64,000 bases of DNA from Symbiodolus clandestinus (GCA_038960095.1 CP152425.1:434001-498000), one strand, 5' to 3'. Counted from the stretch's first letter, positions 20,386 through 33,152 are shown. Notes: generated by a model not told the origin, from the letters alone. Numbers and translations are program-made.

Positions 20386-21783
20386 TTACTTTTGTCCTGG
20401 TTTTTTCAGGGTTCGATCTGGGCGCTGCCAGCCAGAAATAGCAGTGGCTTCGGCACGGCGGATCAATAGCTCTTCAGCAGCGACGTCTTGCGTCACGGTA
20501 GTTCCTGCCCCAATAGTGGCGCGATAACCGATATGTACAGGGGCTACTAATTGGCTACCTGCGCCCACAAAGGCTTGGTCTTTAATAACCGTTCTGAATT
20601 TTTCAGCACCATTATAATTGCAGGTGATTGTTCCTGCTCCAATATTGACCTGGGAGCCGATATCGGCATCACCTAGGTAACTAAAATGACCAGCCTTAGC
20701 CCCTGAGGCTACCCGGCACTGTTTCATCTCGACAAAGTTACCAATGTAGGCATTGGCCTGTAATTCGTTGCCAGGTCGTAATCTGGCAAAGGGACCAATG
20801 CTACAGCTTTTTCCAATGTGGCTCTCTTCAATCAAACTATAAGGTTTGATCTCACAATCATCGCCAATAACACAATCGCGCAAAATAGCGCCTGAGCCAA
20901 TGGTAACGCGGTTACCGACGATCACTCGACCTTGTAAAAGTACACCACTATCAATCACGACATCTCGTCCATGAACCAATTCACCCCGCAGATCAAATCG
21001 CTGGGGATCCAGTAGCGTGACTCCGGCTTGCATTAACCGTTCAGCCTGTAATAATTGATAATAGCGCTCTAGTTGTGCTAACTGCTGGCGATTATTGACG
21101 CCACGGATCTCCCAATCACTGCCGGGTTGGCAGGTAGCAATCGGCCGCCCTTCAGCATGAGCGAGTGCAATGATATCCGTTAAGTAGAACTCTTCGGCAG
21201 CATTTTGATTAGAAATCTGCGTTAACCAACGATCTAAATAATCGGCTTCTATGACCATAATGCCGCTATTAACCTCGCTGATTTTTTGCTGTTCTTCATT
21301 GGCATCGCGTTGTTCTATAATCCCGACTACTTTGTCTGCTGAGCGGCAAATACGCCCATAACCCGTTGGATCAGTCACATTGGCTGTTAACAATGCCAGG
21401 CCGCCATCAGGTTTGGCTAGTAATAGCTGTTGCAACGTTTTTTTAGTAATTAAAGGGACATCTCCATAAAGAATCAATAAGGCATGTTCTTTTTGCCAAT
21501 ACGGCAATACTTGACGTACGGCATCACCGGTACCTTTTGGTATCTTTTGTGCTATCCATTTCAGGGGTTGTTGACCTAAGTGTGCTTGCAACTCTGCTTG
21601 GTTAGCGCCATGGATCAAGTAGATGTGCTGTAGTGGCAATGGCTTAACAGTATCAATGACGTGTTGTAGCAACGGTTTGCCGGCTAATTGATGTAATACC
21701 TTGGAGGTGTCTGAATGCATACGGCTGCCCTGCCCAGCCGCTAGGATTACGGCACTGACCGTATAAGGAAGAGAAAAGGACAT
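20386..21783 (-). CDS. glmU: Bifunctional GlcNAc-1-P uridyltransferase / GlcN-1-P acetyltransferase
   Basis: GlmU makes UDP-N-acetylglucosamine for peptidoglycan and lipopolysaccharide. The 465-residue product has the pyrophosphorylase domain (SAVILAAGQGSRMHSD at the start, LYGDVPLI, EVNSGIMV) and a left-handed beta-helix acetyltransferase domain with hexapeptide repeats, RLRPGNEL, GNFVEMK and NYNGAEKFRT. It lies five bases downstream of atpC, as is usual in gammaproteobacteria, and is probably expressed from the atp operon. Confidence 0.96.
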   Translation of the reverse strand: MSFSLPYTVSAVILAAGQGSRMHSDTSKVLHQLAGKPLLQHVIDTVKPLPLQHIYLIHGANQAELQAHLGQQPLKWIAQKIPKGTGDAVRQVLPYWQKEHALLILYGDVPLITKKTLQQLLLAKPDGGLALLTANVTDPTGYGRICRSADKVVGIIEQRDANEEQQKISEVNSGIMVIEADYLDRWLTQISNQNAAEEFYLTDIIALAHAEGRPIATCQPGSDWEIRGVNNRQQLAQLERYYQLLQAERLMQAGVTLLDPQRFDLRGELVHGRDVVIDSGVLLQGRVIVGNRVTIGSGAILRDCVIGDDCEIKPYSLIEESHIGKSCSIGPFARLRPGNELQANAYIGNFVEMKQCRVASGAKAGHFSYLGDADIGSQVNIGAGTITCNYNGAEKFRTVIKDQAFVGAGSQLVAPVHIGYRATIGAGTTVTQDVAAEELLIRRAEATAISGWQRPDRTLKKPGQK

Positions 21784-21788
21784 CTGAG

Positions 21789-22217
21789 TTATTTCCGATG
21801 ACTATTTTTCACTAAATCAATTACCCTGAGTTGTGCTAGAGCTTTGGCTAATTCAACGGTAGCTTGAGCATAACTGCGATCGCCATGAAAGATGTGAATC
21901 TGTTTTTCGGCTTTTTGTTTAGCGGCTAACGCCCGCGCTTCATCGAGTTCCTCGCCACGAATAGCAGTATCCGCCAATACCGTTGCTTTCCAGGGTTGTA
22001 CTTCCAAAAGTCCCCCTGATAAATAGATAAACTGTTCTTCTTCAGTATCCAATGTCGACAATGCCACCATGCCAGGACGAATAGCTGTTAACAGGGGCGC
22101 GTGATTGGGGTAAATGCCCAATTCTCCTTGAATGCCGGTAATACGTATTTTGGTGACCACTCCTGAAAACAGTTGTTGTTCAGCACTGACCACCACTAAC
22201 TGAAAAGTAGACATCAC
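21789..22217 (-). CDS. atpC: ATP synthase F1 subunit epsilon
   Basis: Subunit epsilon is part of the central stalk and inhibits ATP hydrolysis. The 142-residue product has the beta-sandwich domain ([36 protein letters not shown]) and the two-helix C-terminal domain. The start is ATG-ATG; either is possible. It is the last atp gene, 21 bases after atpD and just before glmU. Confidence 0.95.
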   Translation of the reverse strand: MMSTFQLVVVSAEQQLFSGVVTKIRITGIQGELGIYPNHAPLLTAIRPGMVALSTLDTEEEQFIYLSGGLLEVQPWKATVLADTAIRGEELDEARALAAKQKAEKQIHIFHGDRSYAQATVELAKALAQLRVIDLVKNSHRK

Positions 22218-22238
22218 AGCTTGCTTCCTTGTGAAGCT

Positions 22239-23636
<1,398 letters not shown>

Positions 23637-23651
23637 TCATGACGTGCCCAA

Positions 23652-24515
23652 TTAAACCGCTGAAGCCCCGGCAACAATTTCACTGAGTTCTTGGGTAATA
23701 CTGGCCTGCCGCCTTTCATTATAAATGCGCTCCAGATCGACTAATAATTCGCTGGCATTATCGGTGGCCGTTTGCATGGCCACCATCCGGGATGCTTGTT
23801 CACAGGCTAAGTTTTCTACTACTGCTTGGTAGACTTGGGATTCAATAAACCGGGTCAATAATGTCTCTAATAACCATTGCGGTGAAGGCTCATAGAGATA
23901 ATCCCAATTGACCGAGCGTGGTTTTTCTTCCTGAATTTTGTGCAGTGGTAGCAAATCGTCCACACGGACCTTTTGTTTTAAACTGCTAATAAATTGATTG
24001 TAAACAAGATAGATACGATCCCAACGCCCTTCTCGATAGTTACTCAGTGCCACTTGGATAATGCCAATTAAGTCGGCTAATTGGGGATGATCGCCTAAGC
24101 CTTCAATCTTCGCCACTGCTGGAATATGGGTATTATTAAAAAAAGTAATGGCTTTAGAACCAATTAAAGCTAATTCAACGGCTATTTCCTGCTTACTCCA
24201 ATGGTGCGTTTCTTCTAACGCCTTCTTAAATAGTGTAGCGTTTAAGCCACCACAAAGGCCTCGATCGCTGGCAACTACGATATACCCCACTCGTTTAGTG
24301 TTTCGTTGGGTTAAATAGGGAGATTGGTGGGTGGTGTCGGCAGTTGCAATATGACCAATGACTGAGCGAATCGCCTGCGCGTAAGGTCGGCTGGCAGCCA
24401 TACGTGCCTGTGATTTTGCCATTTTAGTCATTGCCATGGTCTTCATTGCCTGGGTCATCGATTGAGTATTTCGCACGCTGTTGATCTTGTTGCGAATCTC
24501 TTTTTTATTAGACAT
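23652..24515 (-). CDS. atpG: ATP synthase F1 subunit gamma
   Basis: Subunit gamma is the rotating coiled-coil shaft. The 287-residue product shows the N-terminal helix (RNKINSVRNTQSMTQAMKTM), SDRGLCGGLN and the C-terminal helix MVAMQTATDNASELL...NERRQASITQELSEIVAG. Length is normal and no lesion is present. It lies between atpA and atpD. Confidence 0.97.
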   Translation of the reverse strand: MSNKKEIRNKINSVRNTQSMTQAMKTMAMTKMAKSQARMAASRPYAQAIRSVIGHIATADTTHQSPYLTQRNTKRVGYIVVASDRGLCGGLNATLFKKALEETHHWSKQEIAVELALIGSKAITFFNNTHIPAVAKIEGLGDHPQLADLIGIIQVALSNYREGRWDRIYLVYNQFISSLKQKVRVDDLLPLHKIQEEKPRSVNWDYLYEPSPQWLLETLLTRFIESQVYQAVVENLACEQASRMVAMQTATDNASELLVDLERIYNERRQASITQELSEIVAGASAV

Positions 24516-24560
24516 TGAATCCTACTTCCTGAGATAGCAATCTAGATCTTGAATTGATCA

Positions 24561-26111
24561 TCATGCTTCCGATCCGGGATGATTCGCTTTAAAGGCATCC
24601 AAAATTTGTTTTAAGCGCTTTTCAATGCGCTTATCGTAGTTCCCCGATGCGTTAAGCTCATTGATAAACTGCGAATATTCATGTTTCGCATAGCTAAGCA
24701 GCTCATGTTCAAAATTTTGGATCGTTTCTACAGGAATATCATCCAAGTGATTGTACGCTACCGCAAACAGCAGTAAAGCTTGCTCGGCAATGGACAACGG
24801 TTGGTAGCGTGCCTGCTTAAGCAACTCGGTGACCTTCTCTCCGTGAGCCAATTGCTTACGAGTGACTTCATCTAGATCGGAGGCAAATTGAGAAAAGGCT
24901 GCTAATTCTCGATATTGCGCCAATGCAGTGCGTACGCTGCTGGATAATTGGCGGATGAGTTTGCTTTGTGCAGCGCCTCCCACTCGAGAGACTGAAATAC
25001 CGGGATTGATGGCTGGACGGACTCCGGCGTTAAATAGCGTACTTTCTAAGAATATCTGTCCATCGGTAATCGAGATGACATTAGTAGGGACAAAGGCTGA
25101 GACGTCCCCCGCTTGAGTTTCAATAATCGGTAAGGCCGTGAGCGAACCACTCTTTCCGGTGACTTTCCCTTGAGTAAAGCGTTCGACATAATCGGCGTTG
25201 ACTCGCGCCGCGCGCTCTAGTAGCCGTGAATGAATATAAAAGATATCGCCAGGAAAAGCTTCACGACCAGGAGGGCGTCGTAGTAACAAAGAGATTTGTC
25301 GGTAAGCCACCGCTTGTTTGGAAAGGTCGTCATAAACGATTAATGCATCTTCACCGCGATCCCGAAAATATTCGCCCATCGTGCATCCGACATAGGGGGC
25401 TAAATATTGCAATGCTGCTGACTCAGCAGCGGAAGCGACTACAACAATAGTATGCGCTAACGCATCATGCTCTTCTAACTGCCGGACCACTTCAGAGACG
25501 GTAGAGGCTTTTTGGCCAATGGCCACATAGATACATTTAACACCAAAGTGGCGCTGATTAATCATGGTATCAACCGCTAAAGCAGTTTTACCAGTTTGTC
25601 GATCACCGATGATCAATTCCCGTTGGCCACGCCCAATCGGAACCATGGCATCGATGGCTTTGTAACCGGTTTGCAGGGGTTTATCTACCGATTGACGTTC
25701 AATCACGCCAGGTGCTATGACTTCAACCGCTGCAGTTCCATCATGCTCGAGCTCCCCTTTACCGTCGATCGGTTGTCCCAAAACATTGAGAACTCTGCCC
25801 AGTAGACCTTCTCCTACCGGGGCCTCTAGCATTCGACCCGTACTATAGACAGCCATGCCCTCAGTTAAATCACTGTAAGGACCCATGACAACAGCACCCA
25901 CCGTGTCTCGTTCTAGATTGAGTGCCAAAGCATAACGCTCACCGGGCAGCTGCAGCATTTCCCCTTGCATAATCTCAGAGAGGCCATAAATGCGAATAAT
26001 GCCGTCATAGACAGAGACAATATTACCTTGATGGCTAAATTCACTGTGGATATCCAGCTGGGCAATGCGTTGTTTAATTAGTTCACTAATCTCATGAGGA
26101 TTCAGTGGCAT
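24561..26111 (-). CDS. atpA: ATP synthase F1 subunit alpha
   Basis: Subunit alpha carries the regulatory nucleotide sites of F1. The 516-residue product has the Walker A motif GDRQTGKTA, the [14 protein letters not shown] block, [16 protein letters not shown] and [10 protein letters not shown] with the arginine finger. Normal length. The start [16 protein letters not shown] matches the family. Confidence 0.98.
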   Translation of the reverse strand: MPLNPHEISELIKQRIAQLDIHSEFSHQGNIVSVYDGIIRIYGLSEIMQGEMLQLPGERYALALNLERDTVGAVVMGPYSDLTEGMAVYSTGRMLEAPVGEGLLGRVLNVLGQPIDGKGELEHDGTAAVEVIAPGVIERQSVDKPLQTGYKAIDAMVPIGRGQRELIIGDRQTGKTALAVDTMINQRHFGVKCIYVAIGQKASTVSEVVRQLEEHDALAHTIVVVASAAESAALQYLAPYVGCTMGEYFRDRGEDALIVYDDLSKQAVAYRQISLLLRRPPGREAFPGDIFYIHSRLLERAARVNADYVERFTQGKVTGKSGSLTALPIIETQAGDVSAFVPTNVISITDGQIFLESTLFNAGVRPAINPGISVSRVGGAAQSKLIRQLSSSVRTALAQYRELAAFSQFASDLDEVTRKQLAHGEKVTELLKQARYQPLSIAEQALLLFAVAYNHLDDIPVETIQNFEHELLSYAKHEYSQFINELNASGNYDKRIEKRLKQILDAFKANHPGSEA

Positions 26112-26132
26112 CGTCTTTTCTCTACTTCTCTA

Positions 26133-26666
26133 TTAAGCTTGCAACTTCCGTGCAAATTGGTTGAGTCGACCTCGGATACTGCGGTCAAGCATCCAATCAC
26201 CGATACGAATAATGAGGCCAGCCAGTAATTTAGGATCAACCTGAATGTGTAATGTAACCTGGCGATTTAGCCGTTTGGCTAATGCACGATTTAGCTGATG
26301 CTCTTGCTGAGTGGTTAAGGAACGTGCCGTGATAATTTCGACGGTTTCTTGCTTAGCTTGTGTCTGTTGCAATTGAATAAACTGTTGATAAATTTCAGGT
26401 AATGCGTTTAATCTTTGATTTCGTGCCAGCAATTGTAGAAAATTGCTGGTATACGGGTTGCCTTCGGGCTGGCAAAGTTCTTGTAACAGTTGAGAACCGT
26501 ACTGTGCTGTCAGTGGGTGGCTCAATAACATTCTCATCTGTGTGTCATTGCTGATCTGAGAAGCTGATTGCAACAGGTTTTGCCACAGCGAGAGAGCATT
26601 CCTCGAGCAGGCGAACTCGAAGGCAGCTTTGGCATAAGGTTGCGCAACTTGGCTCATCTCACTCAT
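26133..26666 (-). CDS. atpH: ATP synthase F1 subunit delta
   Basis: Subunit delta links F1 to the peripheral stalk. The 177-residue product starts MSEMSQVAQPYAKAAFEFA, the usual opening, and ends with KLLAGLIIRIGDWMLDRSIRGRL, the conserved C-terminal block. It lies between atpF and atpA. Confidence 0.95.
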   Translation of the reverse strand: MSEMSQVAQPYAKAAFEFACSRNALSLWQNLLQSASQISNDTQMRMLLSHPLTAQYGSQLLQELCQPEGNPYTSNFLQLLARNQRLNALPEIYQQFIQLQQTQAKQETVEIITARSLTTQQEHQLNRALAKRLNRQVTLHIQVDPKLLAGLIIRIGDWMLDRSIRGRLNQFARKLQA

Positions 26667-26699
26667 TTTTCCCTCTTGGACTCTCGCAAGCTGTTAGGT

Positions 26700-27170
26700 T
26701 TATAACTCTGCAACCAGCTCTTCTATAATCCGCTGGTTGGTTTCATTGTCTAGAGTGTTTTTCACCACTTTTTCGGCTGCCAGTATGACCAGTTCTCCAA
26801 ATTGTTGGCGACAATTCTCATATTCACGCTGACAAACGCGTTCAGCATCCGCCTGAGATTGCGTTAAAATTTTACTACGCTCCTTGAGCGCATCTGCTTT
26901 CGCCTCTTCAATGATCTGTGCTCGCTGCTTATTGGCTTGATCAAGAATAGCTTGCGCTTGCTGCTTGGCAGCCTGTAGCTGCGCAGTCTTTTCAGATTGC
27001 GCGGATTGTAAAGCTGTCTTAGCCTCTTGTGCAGCCGTTAACCCGTCAGAAATCGTTTTTTGCCGGGCTTCAATAGCCGCCAGTAATGGAGGCCAAACAT
27101 GCCGCATGCAAAATAGTACAAATAAGACAAAAGCGATGGCTTGACCCAATAGTGTGGCATTTACATTCAT
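26700..27170 (-). CDS. atpF: ATP synthase Fo subunit b
   Basis: Subunit b forms the dimeric peripheral stalk. The 156-residue product has one N-terminal membrane helix (about residues 5-24) followed by a long charged helix, including [19 protein letters not shown], and the [13 protein letters not shown] end. Length equals that of E. coli AtpF. A gap of 121 bases separates it from atpE. Confidence 0.95.
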   Translation of the reverse strand: MNVNATLLGQAIAFVLFVLFCMRHVWPPLLAAIEARQKTISDGLTAAQEAKTALQSAQSEKTAQLQAAKQQAQAILDQANKQRAQIIEEAKADALKERSKILTQSQADAERVCQREYENCRQQFGELVILAAEKVVKNTLDNETNQRIIEELVAEL

Positions 27171-27291
27171 TGACTAACACCCCTGATGGGATACCTTTTA
27201 GCCTTTTGCAAAAAATTCATGATGATATTAAAAATCATAGGGCAGAATTCATTGGTATGAGCTGTTATTTCTCTATTTTAGAATGCTAGCT

Positions 27292-27540
<249 letters not shown>

Positions 27541-27580
27541 CTAACATTAAAGCGAGCGGCAATAGATCAGAGCCTAGCGG

Positions 27581-28405
<825 letters not shown>

Positions 28406-28432
28406 TCATATGCTAAGCGGTTTGTTTATTGC

Positions 28433-28969
28433 TCATTGAGATTGTTTTTGTGCCCGTTGAACAGCCGCCATAATTTCATTCATAGCCGCTTGTTTACCTT
28501 GCCACCCTTTTATGGTCACCCATTTTCCTGGTTCCAGTGCTTTATAGTGTTCAAAAAAATGCTGAATTTGTGCCTTTAGTAAGGCTGGCAGATCATCAAC
28601 TTCTTGAATGACCTCGTAATCCGCAGTAAGCTTAGAATGGGGAACGGCGATTACTTTGGCATCTTCACCGCTTTCATCCACCATAGCTAACAGGGCTACT
28701 GGCCGGCAGCGAATGACCGAACCTGCCTGAAGAGGATAGGGAGTCGGTACTAATACATCAACCGGATCTCCATCATCCCCTAAGGTGTCATTAATGTACC
28801 CATAATTACAAGGATAGAACATGGGTGTATTAATAAAGCGGTCAACAAATAGCGCACCGCTCTGTTTGTCGACCTCATATTTGATCGGATCAGAATTAGC
28901 GGGTATCTCGATAATGACATAGATATCGTCTGGAATTGATTTTCCAGAAGGTACGGACCGTAAACTCAT
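28433..28969 (-). CDS. ppa: Inorganic pyrophosphatase
   Basis: Family I soluble pyrophosphatase hydrolyses PPi, pulling biosynthetic reactions forward. The 178-residue product shows [17 protein letters not shown], the metal-binding [10 protein letters not shown] motif and KVIAVP. It sits where atpI would be expected, on the same strand as the atp genes, and might feed transcripts into them. Confidence 0.96.
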   Translation of the reverse strand: MSLRSVPSGKSIPDDIYVIIEIPANSDPIKYEVDKQSGALFVDRFINTPMFYPCNYGYINDTLGDDGDPVDVLVPTPYPLQAGSVIRCRPVALLAMVDESGEDAKVIAVPHSKLTADYEVIQEVDDLPALLKAQIQHFFEHYKALEPGKWVTIKGWQGKQAAMNEIMAAVQRAQKQSQ

Positions 28970-29069
28970 TTTTTAGCCTTTTAAAACCCCAACTTTGTTA
29001 GGGGGCATAGTATACCCTGGGACTTAGCAATAGTCAGAAAAAACTCAATTTTATTTTTATCTCAATCGG

Positions 29070-30065
29070 TTATAAGGGTTGTATGAACGATTCTGCCTTG
29101 GCTACCATTTCAGAGGAACCCACCCAAAGCGAGGATCGCTGATGGAGAGAAATTGGTTGAATATCTAAAATCCGTTGACTTCCATCAGTAGCACGCCCGC
29201 TTGCTTGCTCGGCAAGTAGGGCGATGGGGTTGCACTCATAAAGAAGACGCAATTTACCCTGAGGGTGGGTTTGGGTACTGGGGTAAAGGTATATCCCCCC
29301 TTTTAAGAGATTGCGATGAAAATCAGCGACTAGAGAGCCGATGTAACGTGCGCTATAGGGGCGGCTAGTAGCAACATCCCTGGTTTGACAATAATGGATA
29401 TACTGCTGCACCTCCGAAGGAAATTGGTACTGATTCCCCTGATTAACCGAGTAAAAGTTCCCTTGGGTTGGTGTTTGAATCGATTCGTGAGAGAGGCAAA
29501 AGACTCCCAAAGTGGGATCATAGGTAAAACCATGGGTTCCATGGCCAGTGGTATAGACCAGCATCGTGGAAGAGCCGTAGATGACATAACCAGCTGCCAC
29601 CTGTTGATTTCCTGGTTGTAAGAAATCATCGAGGGTGACTAGGGAGCCTATCGGTGACAAGCGATGATAGATGGAGAAGATGGTACCGACGGAAACATTA
29701 ACATCACTATTAGAGGAGCCATCCAGTGGATCTAGCAATACCACATATTTCCCTTTTCGAGCCCTCTCCTGCGTGAAGGCGATAAAATTTTCCTCTTCTT
29801 CAGAAGCGATCCCAGCAACTTCACCGCGCGCCTCAAGAGCCGCTTTAAAGGTCTCATTGGCAAATTGATCGAGTTTGGTCTGCCTCTCGCACTGCACATT
29901 CTGTTTTTCAGTGTAACCCAAAATATCGACTAAACCGGCTTTGTTGATGTCGCGATGAACAATTTTAGCCGCCAACTTAATGGCAGCTAATAGCGCCGTT
30001 AGTTCGCCAGTGGCATTTGGAAAATCCTGCTGCTTCTCTATAATAAACTCGCCTAAAGTTTTCAT
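29070..30065 (-). CDS. fbp: Fructose-1,6-bisphosphatase class I
   Basis: Fbp hydrolyses fructose-1,6-bisphosphate to fructose-6-phosphate in gluconeogenesis. The 331-residue product has the metal-binding EEEE segment (ASEEEENF), the [22 protein letters not shown] signature and the C-terminal [17 protein letters not shown] block. Length is normal. The first 16 codons and the upstream region are duplicated in inverted orientation at 30488-30562 in front of pheT. Confidence 0.97.
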   Translation of the reverse strand: MKTLGEFIIEKQQDFPNATGELTALLAAIKLAAKIVHRDINKAGLVDILGYTEKQNVQCERQTKLDQFANETFKAALEARGEVAGIASEEEENFIAFTQERARKGKYVVLLDPLDGSSNSDVNVSVGTIFSIYHRLSPIGSLVTLDDFLQPGNQQVAAGYVIYGSSTMLVYTTGHGTHGFTYDPTLGVFCLSHESIQTPTQGNFYSVNQGNQYQFPSEVQQYIHYCQTRDVATSRPYSARYIGSLVADFHRNLLKGGIYLYPSTQTHPQGKLRLLYECNPIALLAEQASGRATDGSQRILDIQPISLHQRSSLWVGSSEMVAKAESFIQPL

Positions 30066-30562
30066 CTATCTAATGGGTTTCCCGTAGAGGTGCCTGATTG
30101 GCAGTATTCGTTGATTTTAACCGCTTCAGTGTCTCAATGCACTATCGTCGCGGACTTTAAGGCGCTGATGAATGCTTCCTCTTAAGTGCTAGTAAGTAGA
30201 TATAATTCTCGATCGAGAAAAGCACTACCCCCATTCCTCGAATAACATAAGAAAACTCCAATTTGGCAATTTTCTACACGACCGGTAGTGCCGCTATACT
30301 GACGTTGCACTCCTGCCGAATGTCTGCCTTTTTTGATTCTGAAAAACCTAGGGTGATTCAGTTTTTTGTAAGCATCATGCCGTTATCCTCTTAGCTCTCA
30401 AGGGGAGTATCCCTTAACACCCTAAAATCCATGATAGTGGTGCATTGAACCTCTGAAGGGGTTAAAATCAACAAGCACCGCCTCAGACACCTCTACGGGA
30501 AACCCATTAGATAGATGAAAACTTTGGACGAATTTATTATAAAGAAGCAGCAGGATTTTCCA
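30018..30562. repeat. Inverted duplication of the fbp 5' end
   Basis: The 75-base arm 30018-30092 (start of fbp plus 27 upstream bases) is repeated as its reverse complement at 30488-30562 with four mismatches by my count. Weaker similarity continues inward for roughly 80 bases, for example around GGTTAAAATCAAC near 30460 against its complement near 30110. The spacer of about 395 bases has no recognised gene. The duplicate lies where pheS would be expected, so it probably marks a rearrangement break point. Confidence 0.85.
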
Positions 30563-30667
30563 CACACTCTATGGAATTTTTGTGTGAAAGGAAAGATATC
30601 CAGCCAAATCAAAAATCCTTTCTTTCCTCTCTGCCCTAGAATGGCTGGGTTTCTTGGAGGTATTTGA
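30515..30667 (+). pseudogene. fbp-derived leader ORF ahead of pheT
   Basis: The duplicated fbp start opens a 50-codon frame beginning MKTLDEFIIKKQQDFP. After those 16 fbp codons it reads into unrelated sequence and ends at a TGA (30665-30667) that overlaps the pheT ATG (30667-30669) as TGATG. It is not a functional Fbp. The junction could couple pheT translation to ribosomes reading the leader, and the copied upstream region may supply the promoter; both are inference. Confidence 0.6.
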
Positions 30668-32715
30668 TGAAATTGAGTGAAGTCTGGCTACGAGAGTGGG
30701 TTAATCCCGCGATTAATACTGAGCAATTAGCCGAACAATTGACCTTAGCTGGCTTAGAGGTAGAGCAAATCAGTACCTTAGAAGAGGACAACTTGTTTGA
30801 TATCGGGATAACCCCCAATCGTGCTGATTGCCTGAGTGTCTCTGGCTTGGCCCGTGAAGTGGCCCTGTTGAATCAACTGTCGGTGCAGGAACCCTGCATC
30901 ACGCCAGTGCCGGTGACCCTGAGCGAGTCTATTACTTTGACGCTCGAGGCTGCAGACGCTTGTCCCTACTACTGTTGCCGTGTCTTTCGACCGATCAATG
31001 CCTCCCTAGAGACTCCAGCCTGGATACAGCAGCGCCTATTAAAGTGCGGCATTCAGCCCACAGGATCCGTTGTCGTTGATATCACTAACTATGTACAAAT
31101 TGAGTTCGGTCAACCTTTGCATGCTTTTGATAGAAACTCGATTACGGGAGAGGTAGTAGTTCGTTTTGCCAGCAAAGGTGAACCGATCACCTTGCTCAAC
31201 CAGCAATCCACTGTCCTTAGCGAGGATACACTGGTGATTGCTGATCAACAGCAGCTATTAGCCATTGCTGGGGTAATGGGTGGACTCTCCTCGAGTGTGC
31301 AATCTCATACTCAAACCATTTTATTAGAAAGCGCCCACTTCACACCGCGCTTTATTAGTGGTCAGGCACGCTGCTATGGCATTCATAGTGAAGCTGCTTA
31401 CCGTTTTGAACGCGGCGTGGATCCAGTTTTACCCCTTAAAGCCCTGGAGCGAGCAACTTCGCTATTGTTAACCATCTGTGGTGGTAAGGCTGGTCCGATA
31501 CAATCTTTCAGCAAAGATCACTTTTTTCCACAATTACTGCCCATTCAGCTCAGACATAAAGCCATAGAACGACTCATTGGCCATCCCTTTGCTGCTGATT
31601 GGGTGCATCAGCAGCTATTAACCCTAGGCTGTCAGGTGCAGCCGATTGCCAACGGCTGGGAAATTGTGCCACCCACCTGGCGTTTTGATCTGTCGTTAGA
31701 GGTCGATCTGATTGAGGAGATGGCACGACTTTATGGCTATCATCGCCTACCCAGTAGCTCTGCCTGCGTACCTGCCACCTGGCAATTACAATCAGAAACA
31801 TCCTTGCCTTTAAATCGTCTCTCTACATTATTAATCGATCGCGGCTACCATGAAGCGATCATTTATAGTTTTGTCGATCCTGAGCAGCAGCAGCTATTAC
31901 ACCCGCAACAACCCGCTTTAAACTTACCCCATCCCATTTCGGTGAAATTGTCAGCAATGCGGTTATCCCTATGGACTGGACTACTAACCACGCTTCTCTA
32001 TAATCAGCGTCGACAGCAACAACGCATTCGCCTGTTTGAAATCGGTCTGCGATTTATCCCTAACCCCCAAGCAGAGCTCGCTGTTATCCAACAGCAGGTC
32101 GTTGCTGGGATCATTCAGGGGGATCGAGATGAAATGCACTGGGATTTAACTCAACAATCTGTCGACTTTTTTGATATTAAAGGGGATATTGAAGCCCTGT
32201 TTGCCTTAACGGAGCGAGTGGATGTCCTACAATTCAAGGTAGGTAGCCATCCAGCCTTACACCCTGGACAAAGTGCAGACATTTACTATCAAGGGCAATT
32301 AATCGGCTATATTGGCGCCCTGCACCCTAAGCTAGTACAGCAATTTGAGATCAGCGGTGTCCCGCTACTCTTTGAGCTAATGATCGAACCCTTATTACAA
32401 TCTCAGATACCTCGTGCTCAAGAAATTTCCCGTTTTCCCACTAACCGCCGTGATTTAGCATTAGTCGTACCTGAAGCAGTAGCGGTGCAAGCAGTGATCG
32501 ACTTGTGTCAACAGGTTGCCAAAGATGAGTTAATTAAACTACACTTGTTCGATGTTTATCGGGGCAGTACAATTCCTACCGGGTACAAAAGTCTGGCAGT
32601 GGCATTATGGTTTCAGAGTAGCCGCCATACGCTAGAGGAATCTGAAATAACAACAATAGTAGCGCGCATTACGACAGCGTTAGAGCAGAGATTCCAAGCA
32701 TCCTTGAGGAATTGA
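30667..32715 (+). CDS. pheT: Phenylalanyl-tRNA synthetase beta subunit lacking the B2 OB-fold domain
   Basis: PheT with PheS forms the alpha2beta2 enzyme that charges tRNA-Phe; PheT also edits mischarged Tyr. The 682-residue product is about 112 shorter than E. coli's 795. It begins MKLSEVWLREWVNPAI, reaches LAGLEVEQISTLEE near residue 40 and passes straight to DNLFDIGITPNRADCL, which in E. coli lies near residue 155. The missing part is the B2 tRNA-binding OB fold. The B3/B4 editing region (VVDITNYVQIEFGQPLHAFD), B5 and the C-terminal FDX-ACB domain (FPTNRRDLALVV) remain. GGAGG six bases before the ATG supports the start. pheS is not adjacent; ihfA follows directly as usual. Confidence 0.95.
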   Translation: MKLSEVWLREWVNPAINTEQLAEQLTLAGLEVEQISTLEEDNLFDIGITPNRADCLSVSGLAREVALLNQLSVQEPCITPVPVTLSESITLTLEAADACPYYCCRVFRPINASLETPAWIQQRLLKCGIQPTGSVVVDITNYVQIEFGQPLHAFDRNSITGEVVVRFASKGEPITLLNQQSTVLSEDTLVIADQQQLLAIAGVMGGLSSSVQSHTQTILLESAHFTPRFISGQARCYGIHSEAAYRFERGVDPVLPLKALERATSLLLTICGGKAGPIQSFSKDHFFPQLLPIQLRHKAIERLIGHPFAADWVHQQLLTLGCQVQPIANGWEIVPPTWRFDLSLEVDLIEEMARLYGYHRLPSSSACVPATWQLQSETSLPLNRLSTLLIDRGYHEAIIYSFVDPEQQQLLHPQQPALNLPHPISVKLSAMRLSLWTGLLTTLLYNQRRQQQRIRLFEIGLRFIPNPQAELAVIQQQVVAGIIQGDRDEMHWDLTQQSVDFFDIKGDIEALFALTERVDVLQFKVGSHPALHPGQSADIYYQGQLIGYIGALHPKLVQQFEISGVPLLFELMIEPLLQSQIPRAQEISRFPTNRRDLALVVPEAVAVQAVIDLCQQVAKDELIKLHLFDVYRGSTIPTGYKSLAVALWFQSSRHTLEESEITTIVARITTALEQRFQASLRN

Positions 32716-32718
32716 ATG

Positions 32719-33036
32719 ATGGCTTTAACCAAAGCAGATATGGCAGAAAATTTGCTGACAAAATTTAATCTTAGCAAATGCGATAGCAAACAGCTGATTG
32801 AAACCTTTTTTGAATCAATCCGTGCAGCATTACAAAGTGGTGAAGCTGTCAAACTCTCTGGCTTTGGACACTTTAGCTTACGCGATAAATGTCAACGGCC
32901 GGGAAGGAACCCTAGAACAGGGGAGGATATACCGATTACTGCTCGTCGGGTGGTGACTTTCCGACCAGGACAACAGCTGAAACGCCGTCTTATAGGACAC
33001 AACACACTGCCAAGAGAAGAGGCTGAAGAACAGTAG
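32719..33036 (+). CDS. ihfA: Integration host factor subunit alpha
   Basis: IhfA pairs with IhfB to bend DNA at specific sites. The 105-residue product shows [14 protein letters not shown], the beta-arm with the intercalating proline [14 protein letters not shown] and [14 protein letters not shown]. Two ATGs stand in tandem at 32716 and 32719; GAGGA at 32706 is better spaced (8 bases) for the second, which also matches the usual MALTKA start. It follows pheT immediately, the conserved pheT-ihfA order. Confidence 0.96.
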   Translation: MALTKADMAENLLTKFNLSKCDSKQLIETFFESIRAALQSGEAVKLSGFGHFSLRDKCQRPGRNPRTGEDIPITARRVVTFRPGQQLKRRLIGHNTLPREEAEEQ

Positions 33037-33089
33037 CGGTGGAAATTGTGATGGGGGACCAGTCACCATAAAACAGAGGAGAAGTGTTT

Positions 33090-33152
33090 ATGGGGTCTTT
33101 GAAAACCACCCAGCGCCGCGCTAAGGAGCGGCGCTGGCTAAACTCTTATTAA
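33090..33152 (+). CDS. Possible 20-residue basic small protein
   Basis: An ATG at 33090 preceded by AGGAG at an ideal 8-base spacing opens a frame for MGSLKTTQRRAKERRWLNSY and a TAA. The peptide is strongly basic. A GC-rich hairpin (33110-33137) lies inside the frame, so the region might instead be a transcription end. I know no family for it. It lies 53 bases after ihfA, between the convergent ihfA and cspD genes. Confidence 0.25.
   Translation: MGSLKTTQRRAKERRWLNSY
33110..33137. terminator. GC-rich hairpin between ihfA and cspD
   Basis: CAGCGCCGC (33111-33119) pairs with GCGGCGCTG (33128-33136), extended by one C-G pair, with an eight-base loop. On the minus strand it is followed by GGTGGTTTTC, a weak T tract, so it may end the cspD transcript. 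On the plus strand there is no T run. It lies between convergent genes, where a terminator is expected. Confidence 0.45.
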
